Of a stretch of DNA of 35,613 nt, positions 16,658 to 26,246 are shown one piece after another. This DNA is from Synechococcales cyanobacterium M55_K2018_004. GTDB taxonomy: Bacteria > Cyanobacteriota > Cyanobacteriia > Elainellales > Elainellaceae. The notes below the pieces were generated by a model that saw only the letters and a list, made by a program, of their open reading frames with translations, was not told the origin of the DNA and did no database searches. Positions within the stretch are counted from its first letter, which is position 1. Every line of letters begins with the position of its first letter. Where the stretch lies: NCBI GenBank assembly GCA_015295905.1, contig DVEB01000351.1:1-35613 (forward strand). Direction: 5' to 3'. The translations under genes and the position numbers were made by a program.

Positions 16658-17425
16658 CTATTTTCGACTCGAGAAGATTTCTTGCAAGATGCCTCGTTGG
16701 TCGTCATCACCGACAATGAGGGCAGCCATGAAATCAAACTGCCAGCGGTGCAAGATGTCTTCTGCATGGGCGCAGATGTTGCGGAGTTTATTGATTTGAT
16801 CAATGGCAGAGGCGGCTTGCGTGGGGTGGTTGAGTAGCCAAGGGCCAAGGGGGTGTTCCCAGGACTGAAGGAATTGTTGAATTTGAGTGCGATCGCTCTC
16901 ACTCACCTGTTGTCCGTAGGAAACCGTCCCAAATAATTCCAGATTGTTGGACTGACTGCGTTTTTTTAACGCAGATTCCTTAAATGTTGTCCATTGTTCT
17001 GCGATCAACGCAGGCATCATCCCCAGCGTAAACTTTTTATTGTTACTCAGCATTAACCCGGCAATCTCATCCACGTGCCCATTATTGATCAGAAACTCTC
17101 GCAGGGATTTGAAAAAGGGCTGAACGACTTCTCGTTCAGCGACAAAGCCCAGACGAATTCCGGCTTCTGAGAAATCGGAAGCATCGGCGGTGAAATCGTC
17201 AGCGCGAATGAGGAAATCGTGTTTGTAGGCCGTTACTAAATCTCTCTGACTACGTTGGTCGAGGCAAAACCAGACAGAATTTCCTAGGTGTTTTTTGAGC
17301 GATCGCTTAATTTCTTCCTCATCCACCTCAGGGATAGCCTGCTGAATCTGTGCTTGTAATTTTAAAATCTGCGTTTCGTGGTGTTGAATTGCCAGTTCTC
17401 GTTGTTGGATGTCGGACTGGAGCAT
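16658..17425 (-). CDS. Coiled-coil protein with HEPN-like C-terminus, in -1 frame after recJ
   Basis: The first ATG of this frame gives 255 residues, but the frame stays open upstream to the A run in recJ, about 37 codons earlier. It contains no ATG, GTG or TTG there. That upstream part encodes a Gln- and Leu-rich heptad sequence that runs on to about residue 30, so the ATG falls in the middle of one coiled coil and has no Shine-Dalgarno. The C-terminal half is helical: FSEAGIRLGFVAEREVVQPF, then KFTLGMMPALIA, then INKLRNICAHAEDIL. The RNICAH segment fits the R-x4-H signature of HEPN domains, many of which are RNases. It may be made as an extension of RecJ by frameshifting or from a rare start. 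I do not recognise the family and the HEPN assignment is by pattern only. Confidence 0.72.
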   Translation of the reverse strand: MLQSDIQQRELAIQHHETQILKLQAQIQQAIPEVDEEEIKRSLKKHLGNSVWFCLDQRSQRDLVTAYKHDFLIRADDFTADASDFSEAGIRLGFVAEREVVQPFFKSLREFLINNGHVDEIAGLMLSNNKKFTLGMMPALIAEQWTTFKESALKKRSQSNNLELFGTVSYGQQVSESDRTQIQQFLQSWEHPLGPWLLNHPTQAASAIDQINKLRNICAHAEDILHRWQFDFMAALIVGDDDQRGILQEIFSSRK

Positions 17426-17499
17426 CTCAAAATGCTGCTGTTGCTCCGTAGTCAGTTGATCCAGTTGTTGTTGTAATAACTGAATTTGTTGCTGTAAAT

Positions 17500-17545
17500 G
17501 ATCGATCTGCTCATCCTTTTCCTTTAGCAGTCGATCTTTTTTTTT
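17500..17545 (-). promoter_or_regulatory. Candidate -1 frameshift signal at the end of recJ
   Basis: In mRNA sense, nine A residues (17545-17537) are followed by G, giving AAA AAA AAG in the recJ frame and so the heptamer A_AAA_AAG used by dnaX. Directly after it GATCGA and CTGCT pair with AGCAG and TCGATC, an 11-bp stem with one bulged base and a 14-base purine-rich loop. The recJ stop codon lies inside the stem. Slipping back one base, or adding one A during transcription, enters the downstream ORF. The stem begins almost without spacer, closer than in dnaX. On the plus strand the same bases read as a hairpin followed by T9, the form of an intrinsic terminator. Confidence 0.6.
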
Positions 17546-19809
17546 AGCAGTTCTGACAGGTCGGCGATCTGCAAAGCATTCAACGCAGCCCGGATCAGGT
17601 TATAAAAATGCGGATGGGCAATGTCCACTTCCTGCGCTTCCTCGCGGCGCTTGCCCAACAGTCCCCGCTTCTGGTGGGGATGTACCGCCAGCACCAATCC
17701 ATCGGGGTTACGGATCCGCAGCTCTCGCACGTCCTCTAGGGCCGCCAAGCTGCAGGTGTACTTGCGACTGTTGTAATAAAATTCTGCCTTGGGTAACGAC
17801 TCGGGTGACTCCGCTCCATTGAGGTCAGACTCATTGCCGACAGGAGCGATCGCACCGTAGTCAGCCCCCTCCTGCATACCCTCTTCCAGCAGCTCCTCAA
17901 CGATCTCCTCAATCACTGCCGTTGCAACTGGTGGGGCAGGAGTAGGCGTTGCCTTTAGCGGAGGGGAGTCTACCGGGATCACGGTTACCGGCGCTGGTTT
18001 TTCTGGCTCAACCGCTGGACTTTCCGCCGCTTGTGCCAAGGGCAAACGGACTCCCACCAGTTCTAACTCGACACTGCGATCGCCATTCCATTCATTCAAG
18101 CGCAATTTGTAGGCGATATCCACCCGGTTGGGCAGGGGGAAATACTCGCCCCAGCGCCACGCGATCGCTTTCATCCCCACTTCCTCGCCCTCCTCTGCGA
18201 CGATGAGTTTGAGGTGGTTGCGATCGCGCCCCAACGTGCTTTGCTCGACAATACGAACATCGGGTGTCCAAAACACGGGGTCAGGGTTCTCAATGCCACA
18301 GGGATGCAGATGGTCAATTTGTTCGTAGAGGTCTAGGTCAAGATCCCGGAGGGAAGCCTGCACATCAACATTGACCAGGGGTTTCAGGTGTTGGGGTTGG
18401 AGGTGCAGGTTAGCGAAAATGCGGAGGCGCGATCGCATTTCTTGCAAATTCTCCGCCTTGAGTGTGAACCCCCCTGCTGCTTTGTGGCCGCCAAATTTCT
18501 CTAAGAGATCGCCGCAGCACTGCAGCGCTTCAAACACGTTAAATTCAGGAATCCCCCGTGCTGAACCACGAATTTCCTGCTGGTCGTCGTCTTCGTAGGT
18601 GCCGATGAACACAGGTACGCCATACCGTTCTACTAGGCGAGAGGCGACAATTCCAATCACGCCGTGGTGCCAGCCGGGATGCACCACCACCAACACCCGG
18701 TCGTCTTGCAGGTCAAACTGGTTTTGCTCACACCAGGCGATCGCCTCCTGCTCAATCAACTCGCACAACCGCTGCCGGAGTTGGTTCACTTGTTCGCACT
18801 GCATTGCCTGAGCCAAGGCAACCCCTGGATCATCCGTCGTGAGTAACTCAATCACGATCTGGGGGTCTGCAAGGCGACCAACGGCATTAATCCGGGGGCC
18901 AAGTCGGAAGCCGATCGCCTCCGGCTTCAAAGCCTCTTTCTCATTACCTAGACCAGCAACCTGAATCAGGGCTTGCACACCTGCCAACTGCGATCGCGGC
19001 AACAGCGACAGTCCCCGCCGTACCCAGCGACGATTCACCCCCGTCAGCGGAGCTAAGTCTGCGATCGTCCCCAAAGTGAACAACTCCAGCAGGGGGCGAG
19101 TGAGGTCTTGGGTTTGCCCCAAGTTTTGGGCCAGACTAACAGCCAGGATGTAGGCTACTCCCACGCCAGCAACCCCCCAATAGGGCGACTGCTGAGCAAT
19201 CAGTTTGGGGTTGAGGATGGCATTGGCAGGCGGGAGTTCGGGTGGGATGTCGTGGTGGTCGGTGATGATCACCCCCATACCCAGTTCGCGGGCACGAGCA
19301 ATCGGCGCTATGGCAGCAATGCCGTTGTCTACCGTCAGGATGAGGCGCACCCCCTCGGCATAGAATTCTTCAACAATGCGGTTGTTGATGCCGTAGCCCT
19401 CGCTCATGCGGCTGGGAATGGCGTAATTGACTCTGGCACCGAGCGATCGCAAGGCCCGCAGCAACAAGGCTGTACTGGTCATGCCGTCTGCATCGTAGTC
19501 GCCACAGATGGCAATCTTGTGTTGGTGGGCGATCGCCTCCATCAGTAAGGCGATCGCCGTCCGCAGGTCGGGAAATTCCTCCAGCGGTGAGGGCAAAACC
19601 TGCTTCTCTGGCTCCATAAAAACCTCGGCCTCTGCTGCCGACCCAATCCCCCGGTTCAACAGCACCTGTGCCAACAGCGGATCCAGGCCAGTGCGCCCCG
19701 CCAGCATCGCCACCTTTTGCGGGTGCGCTACAGCAATGTGCCACCGCTGGTCAGGCAGCTTTGCCGCACGATAGGTTGGACGTAGCGAAGGGAAATCCGG
19801 CACAGCCAA
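17524..19809 (-). CDS. recJ: Single-stranded-DNA-specific exonuclease RecJ
   Basis: RecJ degrades single-stranded DNA 5' to 3' in recombination, mismatch and base-excision repair. The DHH phosphoesterase core shows CGDYDADGMTS (D104, D106, D108), TDHHDIPPE (D184, H185, H186) and the DHHA1 segment FGGHKAAGGFTL, with GWHHGVIGIVASRL between them. The OB-fold region follows. A Pro/Ala-rich, acidic linker and a small C-terminal domain (FYYNSRKYTCSLAALEDV onward) make the protein 761 residues, longer than the roughly 577 of E. coli. The start is a TTG (or GTG two codons on) with no clear ribosome site. The reading ends ELLKKKIDC at a slippery A run; see the frameshift entry. Confidence 0.94.
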   Translation of the reverse strand: MAVPDFPSLRPTYRAAKLPDQRWHIAVAHPQKVAMLAGRTGLDPLLAQVLLNRGIGSAAEAEVFMEPEKQVLPSPLEEFPDLRTAIALLMEAIAHQHKIAICGDYDADGMTSTALLLRALRSLGARVNYAIPSRMSEGYGINNRIVEEFYAEGVRLILTVDNGIAAIAPIARARELGMGVIITDHHDIPPELPPANAILNPKLIAQQSPYWGVAGVGVAYILAVSLAQNLGQTQDLTRPLLELFTLGTIADLAPLTGVNRRWVRRGLSLLPRSQLAGVQALIQVAGLGNEKEALKPEAIGFRLGPRINAVGRLADPQIVIELLTTDDPGVALAQAMQCEQVNQLRQRLCELIEQEAIAWCEQNQFDLQDDRVLVVVHPGWHHGVIGIVASRLVERYGVPVFIGTYEDDDQQEIRGSARGIPEFNVFEALQCCGDLLEKFGGHKAAGGFTLKAENLQEMRSRLRIFANLHLQPQHLKPLVNVDVQASLRDLDLDLYEQIDHLHPCGIENPDPVFWTPDVRIVEQSTLGRDRNHLKLIVAEEGEEVGMKAIAWRWGEYFPLPNRVDIAYKLRLNEWNGDRSVELELVGVRLPLAQAAESPAVEPEKPAPVTVIPVDSPPLKATPTPAPPVATAVIEEIVEELLEEGMQEGADYGAIAPVGNESDLNGAESPESLPKAEFYYNSRKYTCSLAALEDVRELRIRNPDGLVLAVHPHQKRGLLGKRREEAQEVDIAHPHFYNLIRAALNALQIADLSELLKKKIDC

Positions 19810-19933
19810 TCGTTAGAATAGAAGAGCCATTTGACTAGGAAAACCCTAGCCCATCATACAGAGGCGTTTGGCAATTCGCCCAAACTCTTAGCATCTCAGA
19901 TTTATTCCACCCCAACTCTTGCTCCCTCGCTTT

Positions 19934-19971
19934 GCTGCCTCCTATTTACTGCCTCCTATTTACTGCCTCCT
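19934..19971. repeat. 14-bp tandem repeat, 2.7 copies
   Basis: The unit CTGCCTCCTATTTA occurs twice in full and once in part, head to tail. It reads as a simple local expansion. Confidence 0.85.
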
Positions 19972-20097
19972 AGACTGTGGGGAAACAGCGCACCCCCAGC
20001 GCTCCATCGCTGACTGACAAGAATCTCAAGGATTTGAGATCTGATCTTTTGATTATAGTATCTCTGGTCTCCCACAATCTCAATCCATGTATAGCGG

Positions 20098-20134
20098 ATA
20101 TAGCGGTTTTCATCATGATGAGAGGCAGTCACGT
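20098..20134. repeat. R4 dispersed repeat, copy 2
   Basis: TAGCGGTTTTCATCATGATG followed by AGAGGCAGTCACGTAG matches 9627-9657. It contains a small palindrome CATCATGATG. Confidence 0.6.
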
Positions 20135-20152
20135 AGAGAGCATGTCCCCTTT

Positions 20153-20215
20153 GCACCGCACCGAGCGCGGTGCCCCAAAACCCTCTTAACTAGATCTTAA
20201 CCAGAACTGACGTTA
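20153..20215. repeat. Truncated inverted R1 copy
   Basis: Only one hairpin (GCACCGC and GCGGTGC arms) and one end (TTAACCAGAACTGACGTTA) remain. The other half is absent and is replaced by the R4 repeat. Confidence 0.75.
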
Positions 20216-20454
20216 GAAGAAGTGGGGGGGTGGCAGCCGGTTGGGAGGGTGGGCTACCCCCTTGCAAGGCTTGCAAGACAAGATCTGTGCACGATTGCCG
20301 TATGCCGATCGCCCTACCCCAGATTCCCGTAATTCCCGAACTAGCTTTCCGTCCTCTCCACCTCCCCTTCACGCTACTATGGTAAAAACAAGACCCAGTG
20401 TCGTAGTTAGCCCCAGCGCAACTGCTCAGGTCATTTTTTAGGCAACTAAGCTCT

Positions 20455-21144
20455 ATGAGTTCACCGATCAAGGCTGTTCAGTCTCCCTACTATGGGGACG
20501 CGTCGTTCCGCACTCCCCCACCTGACCTCCCCTCACTGCTGCTCAAAGAGCGGATTATTTATTTGGGGTTGCCCCTCGTTTCTTCGGATGACTTCAAGCG
20601 GCAGATGGGTGTCGATGTCACCAAGCTCATCATTGCCCAGTTGCTCTATCTGCAATTTGACGATCCCGAAAAGCCCATCTTCTTCTACATCAACTCCACT
20701 GGCACCTCCTGGTACACTGGCGATGCGATCGGCTACGAGACCGAAGCCTTCGCAATTTGCGACACCATGAGCTACATCAAGCCCCCTGTCCACACCATCT
20801 GCATTGGTCAAGCAATGGGGACAGCGGCGATGATTCTGTCGGCAGGAACGAAAGGTTTCCGGGCTAGCCTGCCTCACGCGACTATTGTGCTCAATCAACC
20901 CCGCACTGGCATGGGTCAGGCTCAGGCAACAGACATCCAGATTCGGGCCAGAGAAGTGTTGGCAAACAAGCAGGCCATGCTTAGTATTCTGTCGAAGAAT
21001 ACAGGGCAAACACCTGAAAAGATCGCCAAAGATACCGATCGAATGTTCTACATGACTCCCCAGGAAGCTAAGGAGTATGGCCTGATTGACCGGGTACTGG
21101 AAAGCACCAAGCAACTACCCAAGCAGATTCCAGCTTTGATTTAG
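20455..21144 (+). CDS. clpR: ClpR, catalytically inactive ClpP-family subunit
   Basis: ClpR is a ClpP paralogue that joins the mixed ClpP/R core of cyanobacteria and chloroplasts without cutting peptides itself. The N-terminus (SPIKAVQSPYYGDASFRTPP) and the overall 229 residues match the cyanobacterial form I recall. The nucleophile serine region is CIGQAMGTAAM instead of [11 protein letters not shown], so Ser is replaced by Gly. The catalytic His position reads LPHATIVLNQP instead of [11 protein letters not shown], so His is replaced by Asn. It heads a run of four genes with 69, 57 and 39 bp gaps, probably one operon. There is no clear Shine-Dalgarno, only AGG 13 bases upstream. Confidence 0.92.
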   Translation: MSSPIKAVQSPYYGDASFRTPPPDLPSLLLKERIIYLGLPLVSSDDFKRQMGVDVTKLIIAQLLYLQFDDPEKPIFFYINSTGTSWYTGDAIGYETEAFAICDTMSYIKPPVHTICIGQAMGTAAMILSAGTKGFRASLPHATIVLNQPRTGMGQAQATDIQIRAREVLANKQAMLSILSKNTGQTPEKIAKDTDRMFYMTPQEAKEYGLIDRVLESTKQLPKQIPALI

Positions 21145-21213
21145 TTGATCTAGTTGATCTAGTTCAGGGCGATCGCCCCCTACTCTATCCATCCCCTTAT
21201 CTCCCTCATCTCC

Positions 21214-21876
21214 ATGCCTGTTGACGAGATCCTCCGCGTCCCGTACAACCTTCCTGGCAGCCAATACTGGCAGTGGATCAACATCTACACCCGCATGAGC
21301 CAGGAGCGAATTCTGTTCCTTAACCAACCCCTAACGGATGGTGTGGCAAATTCGCTGATATCCGCAATGTTGTATTTAGACTCTCAAGACCAGAACAAGC
21401 CCATCTATCTCTATATCAATTCCTTGGGCGACCCAGTCGCAGCGGGTATGGGCAACATAACTGCTGGCATGATCTCCATTACGGCAGGGTTGGCTATCTA
21501 CGACACCATGCAGCACATCAAGTCGGAAGTCGTTACCATCTGTATGGGGATGGCGATGGGGATGGCCGCTGTCCTACTTTCCTCGGGTGCTAAAGGCAAG
21601 CGCAGCAGCCTGCCCCACGCCATGATTGCTCTCGCCCATCCCCAGATGGGAACCCAGGGGCAAGCCTCTGACATTCTGGTGAACGCTGATGAAGTCCTTG
21701 AGAAAGAAGCGCTGATCCGTCAAATCTTGGCTGAAAACACCGGCCAGCCCATCGAAAAGATTGCCAAGGACATGGATCGCACCTTCTACCTAACGCCTCA
21801 GCAAGCAAAAGAATATGGCTTGATCGATCGCGTTCTGGAAAGCACCAAAGGTGCCCCCGCCGTTGCCGGTCACTAA
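21214..21876 (+). CDS. Second ClpR-like inactive ClpP-family protein with inserted loop
   Basis: This is a ClpP-family protein of 220 residues. Its N-terminus ([20 protein letters not shown]) resembles the intact ClpP encoded next to it. Its C-terminus ([13 protein letters not shown]) is identical to that part of ClpR. The serine site reads [11 protein letters not shown], so Ser is lost, and the catalytic His position is Ala in [12 protein letters not shown], with a His one residue later. After the second strand the usual [16 protein letters not shown] becomes [10 protein letters not shown], a roughly 14-residue insertion repeating TAGM/TAGL, then AIYDTM. The insertion lies where substrates bind in ClpP. 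The gene is extra relative to the usual clpR-clpP pair. The leader before the ATG is pyrimidine-rich without a Shine-Dalgarno. Confidence 0.85.
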   Translation: MPVDEILRVPYNLPGSQYWQWINIYTRMSQERILFLNQPLTDGVANSLISAMLYLDSQDQNKPIYLYINSLGDPVAAGMGNITAGMISITAGLAIYDTMQHIKSEVVTICMGMAMGMAAVLLSSGAKGKRSSLPHAMIALAHPQMGTQGQASDILVNADEVLEKEALIRQILAENTGQPIEKIAKDMDRTFYLTPQQAKEYGLIDRVLESTKGAPAVAGH

Positions 21877-21933
21877 AGATCACTAACTTAGATCACTAAT
21901 CTATCCATTTCCCTCACCTTCTCCTCTAGACCT

Positions 21934-22545
21934 ATGCCAATTGGAATCCCCAGTGTCCCCTATCGCCTGCCGGGCAGCACCTACGAGCAGTGGATTAGCA
22001 TCTACGAGCGGCTGTTCCGAGAGCGTATTATCTTCCTTGCAGAAGAAGTTGATGATGGCATTGCCAATGCGATCGTCGCCTATATGCTCTATCTGGACTC
22101 CGACGACCAAAACAAGCCAATCTACCTTTATATCAACTCACCTGGTGGTTCGGTCACTGCTGGCATGGCCATTTACGACACCATGCAGCACATCAAGTCA
22201 GAAGTGGTCACCATCTGTGTTGGCCTTGCGGCTTCGATGGGGGCTTTTTTGCTGGCAGCGGGTACTAAAGGTAAGCGGCTAGCTCTGCCCCACTCCCGTA
22301 TCATGATCCACCAGCCGTTGGGGGGCACGGGTCGTCGGCAGGCTACAGATATTGAAATCGAAGCGAAGCAGATCCTGCGGGTACGGCGTGAACTGAACGA
22401 GCTGATGGCGTTCCATACGGGCAAGTCCATCGAGCAAATAGAGAAAGACACTGACCGTGACTACTTTATGTCTGCGGAAGAGGCAAAGGAGTATGGCCTA
22501 ATTGACCGGGTGATTGAGGATCAGGCCGCCGCCCAACACGCCTAA
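21934..22545 (+). CDS. clpP: ATP-dependent Clp protease proteolytic subunit (active type)
   Basis: This 203-residue serine protease subunit has the complete ClpP triad environment: the oxyanion segment [16 protein letters not shown], the nucleophile in [11 protein letters not shown], the histidine in [11 protein letters not shown] and the aspartate near EKDTDRDYF. It degrades unfolded or tagged proteins together with ClpC or ClpX. In model cyanobacteria the copy beside clpR is called ClpP3; that numbering is likely here but not proven. It follows the inactive paralogue by 57 bp and precedes a J-domain gene by 39 bp. As with the preceding gene, the leader before ATG is pyrimidine-rich and lacks a Shine-Dalgarno. 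Confidence 0.94.
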   Translation: MPIGIPSVPYRLPGSTYEQWISIYERLFRERIIFLAEEVDDGIANAIVAYMLYLDSDDQNKPIYLYINSPGGSVTAGMAIYDTMQHIKSEVVTICVGLAASMGAFLLAAGTKGKRLALPHSRIMIHQPLGGTGRRQATDIEIEAKQILRVRRELNELMAFHTGKSIEQIEKDTDRDYFMSAEEAKEYGLIDRVIEDQAAAQHA

Positions 22546-22584
22546 GATGCTGTGAGTGATGTGAGGTAGTCTGGCAGTTAGAGT

Positions 22585-23241
22585 ATGGAGCTTGCAGCCT
22601 GCTATCGGCTATTGGGTTTACAGAGAGGAGCCTCCTACGAGGAAATTAAAACCTCTTACCGTCGGCTAGCGCGAAAGTATCACCCCGACGTCAACCCTGA
22701 TAATCGGCAGCAGGCTCAAGAGAAATTCATTCAAATCACAGCCGCCTACGAGTTGCTAATGGCTGCCAGTGAGGATGCGCCGCGGCGATCGCCCCAACCG
22801 CGCCAACCGCGATCGCCCCGCCCCTCTCAGGCCACTCCTCCGACCAGCCCTCAGGCCACCTCCGTCGTCCCATCTGCCACACCGCCTGCTGCGACGCCTC
22901 GCAAAAAGCCCACCATTCGCCGCGACCCTGAGACTCTGCCAACGGATTACCAGTTCAAGGTGGATGCCTACGATCAGACACAGCGACTTTTGCAGGAACG
23001 GCGTTTTCCCAGAGCGATCGCCCTCCTAGAGGGACTGCAACAGCGCCTGCCCAACGACCGAGAAGTGAGACAGTGGTTGGCGATCGCCTACTACAAATGG
23101 GGCAACTACCTAATTGCCACCCACGAAACCGATAAGGCCAGACTCTATTTGAACAAAGCCCTGCGGACGGCTCCCGACTACAAAGAACTCTGGTATGAAG
23201 TCGATCGTGCCTTACAGAAGATCGATGCCGAGTTTTTGTAA
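22585..23241 (+). CDS. J-domain protein with TPR-like C-terminus
   Basis: Residues 4-60 form a J domain with the HPD motif (RKYHPDVNP) that stimulates Hsp70/DnaK ATPase activity. A Pro/Ser/Ala-rich linker of about 50 residues follows, then a helical C-terminus (residues about 125-218) with [20 protein letters not shown] and [17 protein letters not shown], which resembles TPR units. There are no Gly/Phe or zinc-finger regions, so it is not a classical DnaJ. The tight spacing after clpP suggests co-transcription and a link between Hsp70 delivery and the Clp core. This is an inference from position. There is no signal peptide or membrane helix. Confidence 0.88.
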   Translation: MELAACYRLLGLQRGASYEEIKTSYRRLARKYHPDVNPDNRQQAQEKFIQITAAYELLMAASEDAPRRSPQPRQPRSPRPSQATPPTSPQATSVVPSATPPAATPRKKPTIRRDPETLPTDYQFKVDAYDQTQRLLQERRFPRAIALLEGLQQRLPNDREVRQWLAIAYYKWGNYLIATHETDKARLYLNKALRTAPDYKELWYEVDRALQKIDAEFL

Positions 23242-23330
23242 GAACCCTGAAGCAATGGGAATGGATTCGGGCATTAGGACGCCGTAGTGCATAGAACCGC
23301 AGCAGCACATCGACACAGCCCGCTTAGAAA

Positions 23331-23356
23331 ACATAGAGCAGCAAAATTGCTCTGTG
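23331..23356. terminator. Weak hairpin between convergent genes
   Basis: AGAGCA and TGCTCT pair around a seven-base loop, with partial outer pairing. A run of CTCTGTG repeats follows, a pattern often dispersed in cyanobacterial genomes. It may end transcription of the clp cluster, but no strong T tract is present. Confidence 0.35.
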
Positions 23357-23459
23357 TTCTCTGTGTCTCTGTGGTTAGAGACTTGCGCCATCATCACTCC
23401 CCGCCTGCGTTATGGCCACCGCCTCATACATCGCGGATACATGCTTGAATAGCAAATCC

Positions 23460-23765
23460 TCAATCCCAATCATTTTTTTCGAGATCCTTCTCAGCGTTGC
23501 GTTGCTCAAGCCGAAAAAGCCAAACCATCAGAGCCACAATGCCCATCTGGAGCGCAAAATTTGGGAGCGTAGCCGTCACATCCTGACCTGCAACAATCTG
23601 CATCAGGAAAATGAATCCGCCAATCAAGCCTGAGATTCCAAAGGCGATATATACAAACTGCCGCAATCCTCGATAGGGGGCTTTTGCTTCTGCCCTTAAG
23701 CGAGCATACTTTTCAGGGCCAAGTCGCTCACCGGGGGGACGTTGATTTTGAGGAGACTGAGGCAT
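23460..23765 (-). CDS. DUF3493 small membrane protein (LPA1/Rep27-like)
   Basis: The 101-residue protein has a charged N-terminal half with RLGPEKYARLRAEAKAPYRGLRQF, then two hydrophobic helices (about residues 40-60 and 70-87) and an acidic tail. This matches the DUF3493 domain, which I recall as the part shared with plant LPA1/Rep27 proteins that help photosystem II assembly and D1 repair. A thylakoid or plasma membrane location is likely. I chose the ATG at 23765; a GTG three codons further up is also possible. It is convergent with the J-domain gene. The family call is good and the photosystem role is by analogy. Confidence 0.82.
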   Translation of the reverse strand: MPQSPQNQRPPGERLGPEKYARLRAEAKAPYRGLRQFVYIAFGISGLIGGFIFLMQIVAGQDVTATLPNFALQMGIVALMVWLFRLEQRNAEKDLEKNDWD

Positions 23766-23954
23766 ACCAGCCACAACGCAACTGAGGTAATAGCAAACTC
23801 CTCTATTATTAACCCTTTACGCTGCCACAAACCACGCTTGAATTTAGATTTGCAAGCAATAGGTTCAGCCAAGCCGATTGCCAGTGGCCCTTATTCTTTT
23901 CTTATATTTTTTCTCTACACTGGCTGCAAACGTCACAAAACCGGGAGTGACAGG

Positions 23955-24425
23955 ATGGAGATTCTTCAATTGCAAGATTCAGCAGCTCAGGTATGTTGCC
24001 CAACGTTTGAACCCCGATCGGCGATCGCAATTGTTCGGCGCGAGCAAGCACGAGGTTCAACTCAGGTCATCGCTAGGGAAACCCCCAAGCCAGCTCATCT
24101 CCATCTACACACTCAGGACGCTCCAGCAGAATCAGAAAACACAAGTCGGAGTTACCTCCGATACATCAGCACACATCAGACCATCGCGATTCGGGCGATC
24201 GCCCCGGAGTATTGCAAAATCTTGCAGGAACACCCCCTGACCAAACGAGAACTAGAGATTTTGCAACTGATTGTGAATGGCAAAAGCAACTGTGAGATTG
24301 CTCAACACCTGCATGTGTCGGCTGGCACCGTCAAAACCCATGTCCGCAACATTTTGAACAAGTTGGGGGTGAGCGATCGCACCCAAGCCGCAGTTTTCGC
24401 CCTGCGGTCTGGCCTGGTGGACTAG
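23955..24425 (+). CDS. LuxR-type DNA-binding regulator without receiver domain
   Basis: The 156-residue protein ends in a LuxR/NarL helix-turn-helix: LTKRELEILQLIVNGKSNCE, then IAQHLHVSAGTVKTHVRNIL and NKLGVSDRTQAAV. The first 85 residues are variable and show no receiver, PAS or GAF domain. Stand-alone LuxR proteins of this kind occur in cyanobacteria, and PedR, which senses photosynthetic electron transport, is one example. Similarity to PedR beyond the shared fold cannot be judged here. I chose the ATG at 23955 with GGGAG seven bases upstream; the frame is open to 23742, but that extension overlaps the DUF3493 start and looks random. A hairpin follows the stop. Confidence 0.85.
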   Translation: MEILQLQDSAAQVCCPTFEPRSAIAIVRREQARGSTQVIARETPKPAHLHLHTQDAPAESENTSRSYLRYISTHQTIAIRAIAPEYCKILQEHPLTKRELEILQLIVNGKSNCEIAQHLHVSAGTVKTHVRNILNKLGVSDRTQAAVFALRSGLVD

Positions 24426-24447
24426 TGACTGTTTCCGGGGCAAGTGG

Positions 24448-24470
24448 TATTGGCATTGGCTTTGCCAATA
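24448..24470 (+). terminator. Hairpin after the LuxR-type gene
   Basis: The arms TATTGGCA and TGCCAATA are perfect around a seven-base loop, starting 22 bases after the stop. No clear T run follows, so it may only protect the mRNA end. Confidence 0.45.
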
Positions 24471-24522
24471 GGCGGAGGGAGTGTCGTCTATTTTTCTTGA
24501 GGCAGGGATGACTCCCCGATAG

Positions 24523-26238
<1,716 letters not shown>

Positions 26239-26246
26239 TAGTCTCC

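Larger units (their letters stand above)
19810..20454. other. 645-bp divergent intergenic region upstream of clpR
   Basis: The region contains a 14-bp tandem repeat, an R4 copy and a truncated inverted R1 copy. The last 240 bases before clpR carry no repeat and probably hold the promoter of the clp cluster. ORFs read here overlap repeats and look spurious. Confidence 0.5.

Noticed and set aside
17500-17545. Intrinsic terminator on the plus strand (hairpin then T9)
   Set aside because: No plus-strand gene lies just upstream; the nearest ends at 16415 and is followed by its own hairpins. The frameshift reading on the minus strand explains the T run and the open -1 frame better, but the terminator reading is not excluded.
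20190-20471. 93-codon minus-strand ORF
   Set aside because: It overlaps the clpR start and ends in the truncated R1 repeat; no family features are seen.
23742-23954. N-terminal extension of the LuxR-type protein
   Set aside because: The extension overlaps the divergent DUF3493 start, looks random, and a better ATG with ribosome site lies at 23955.
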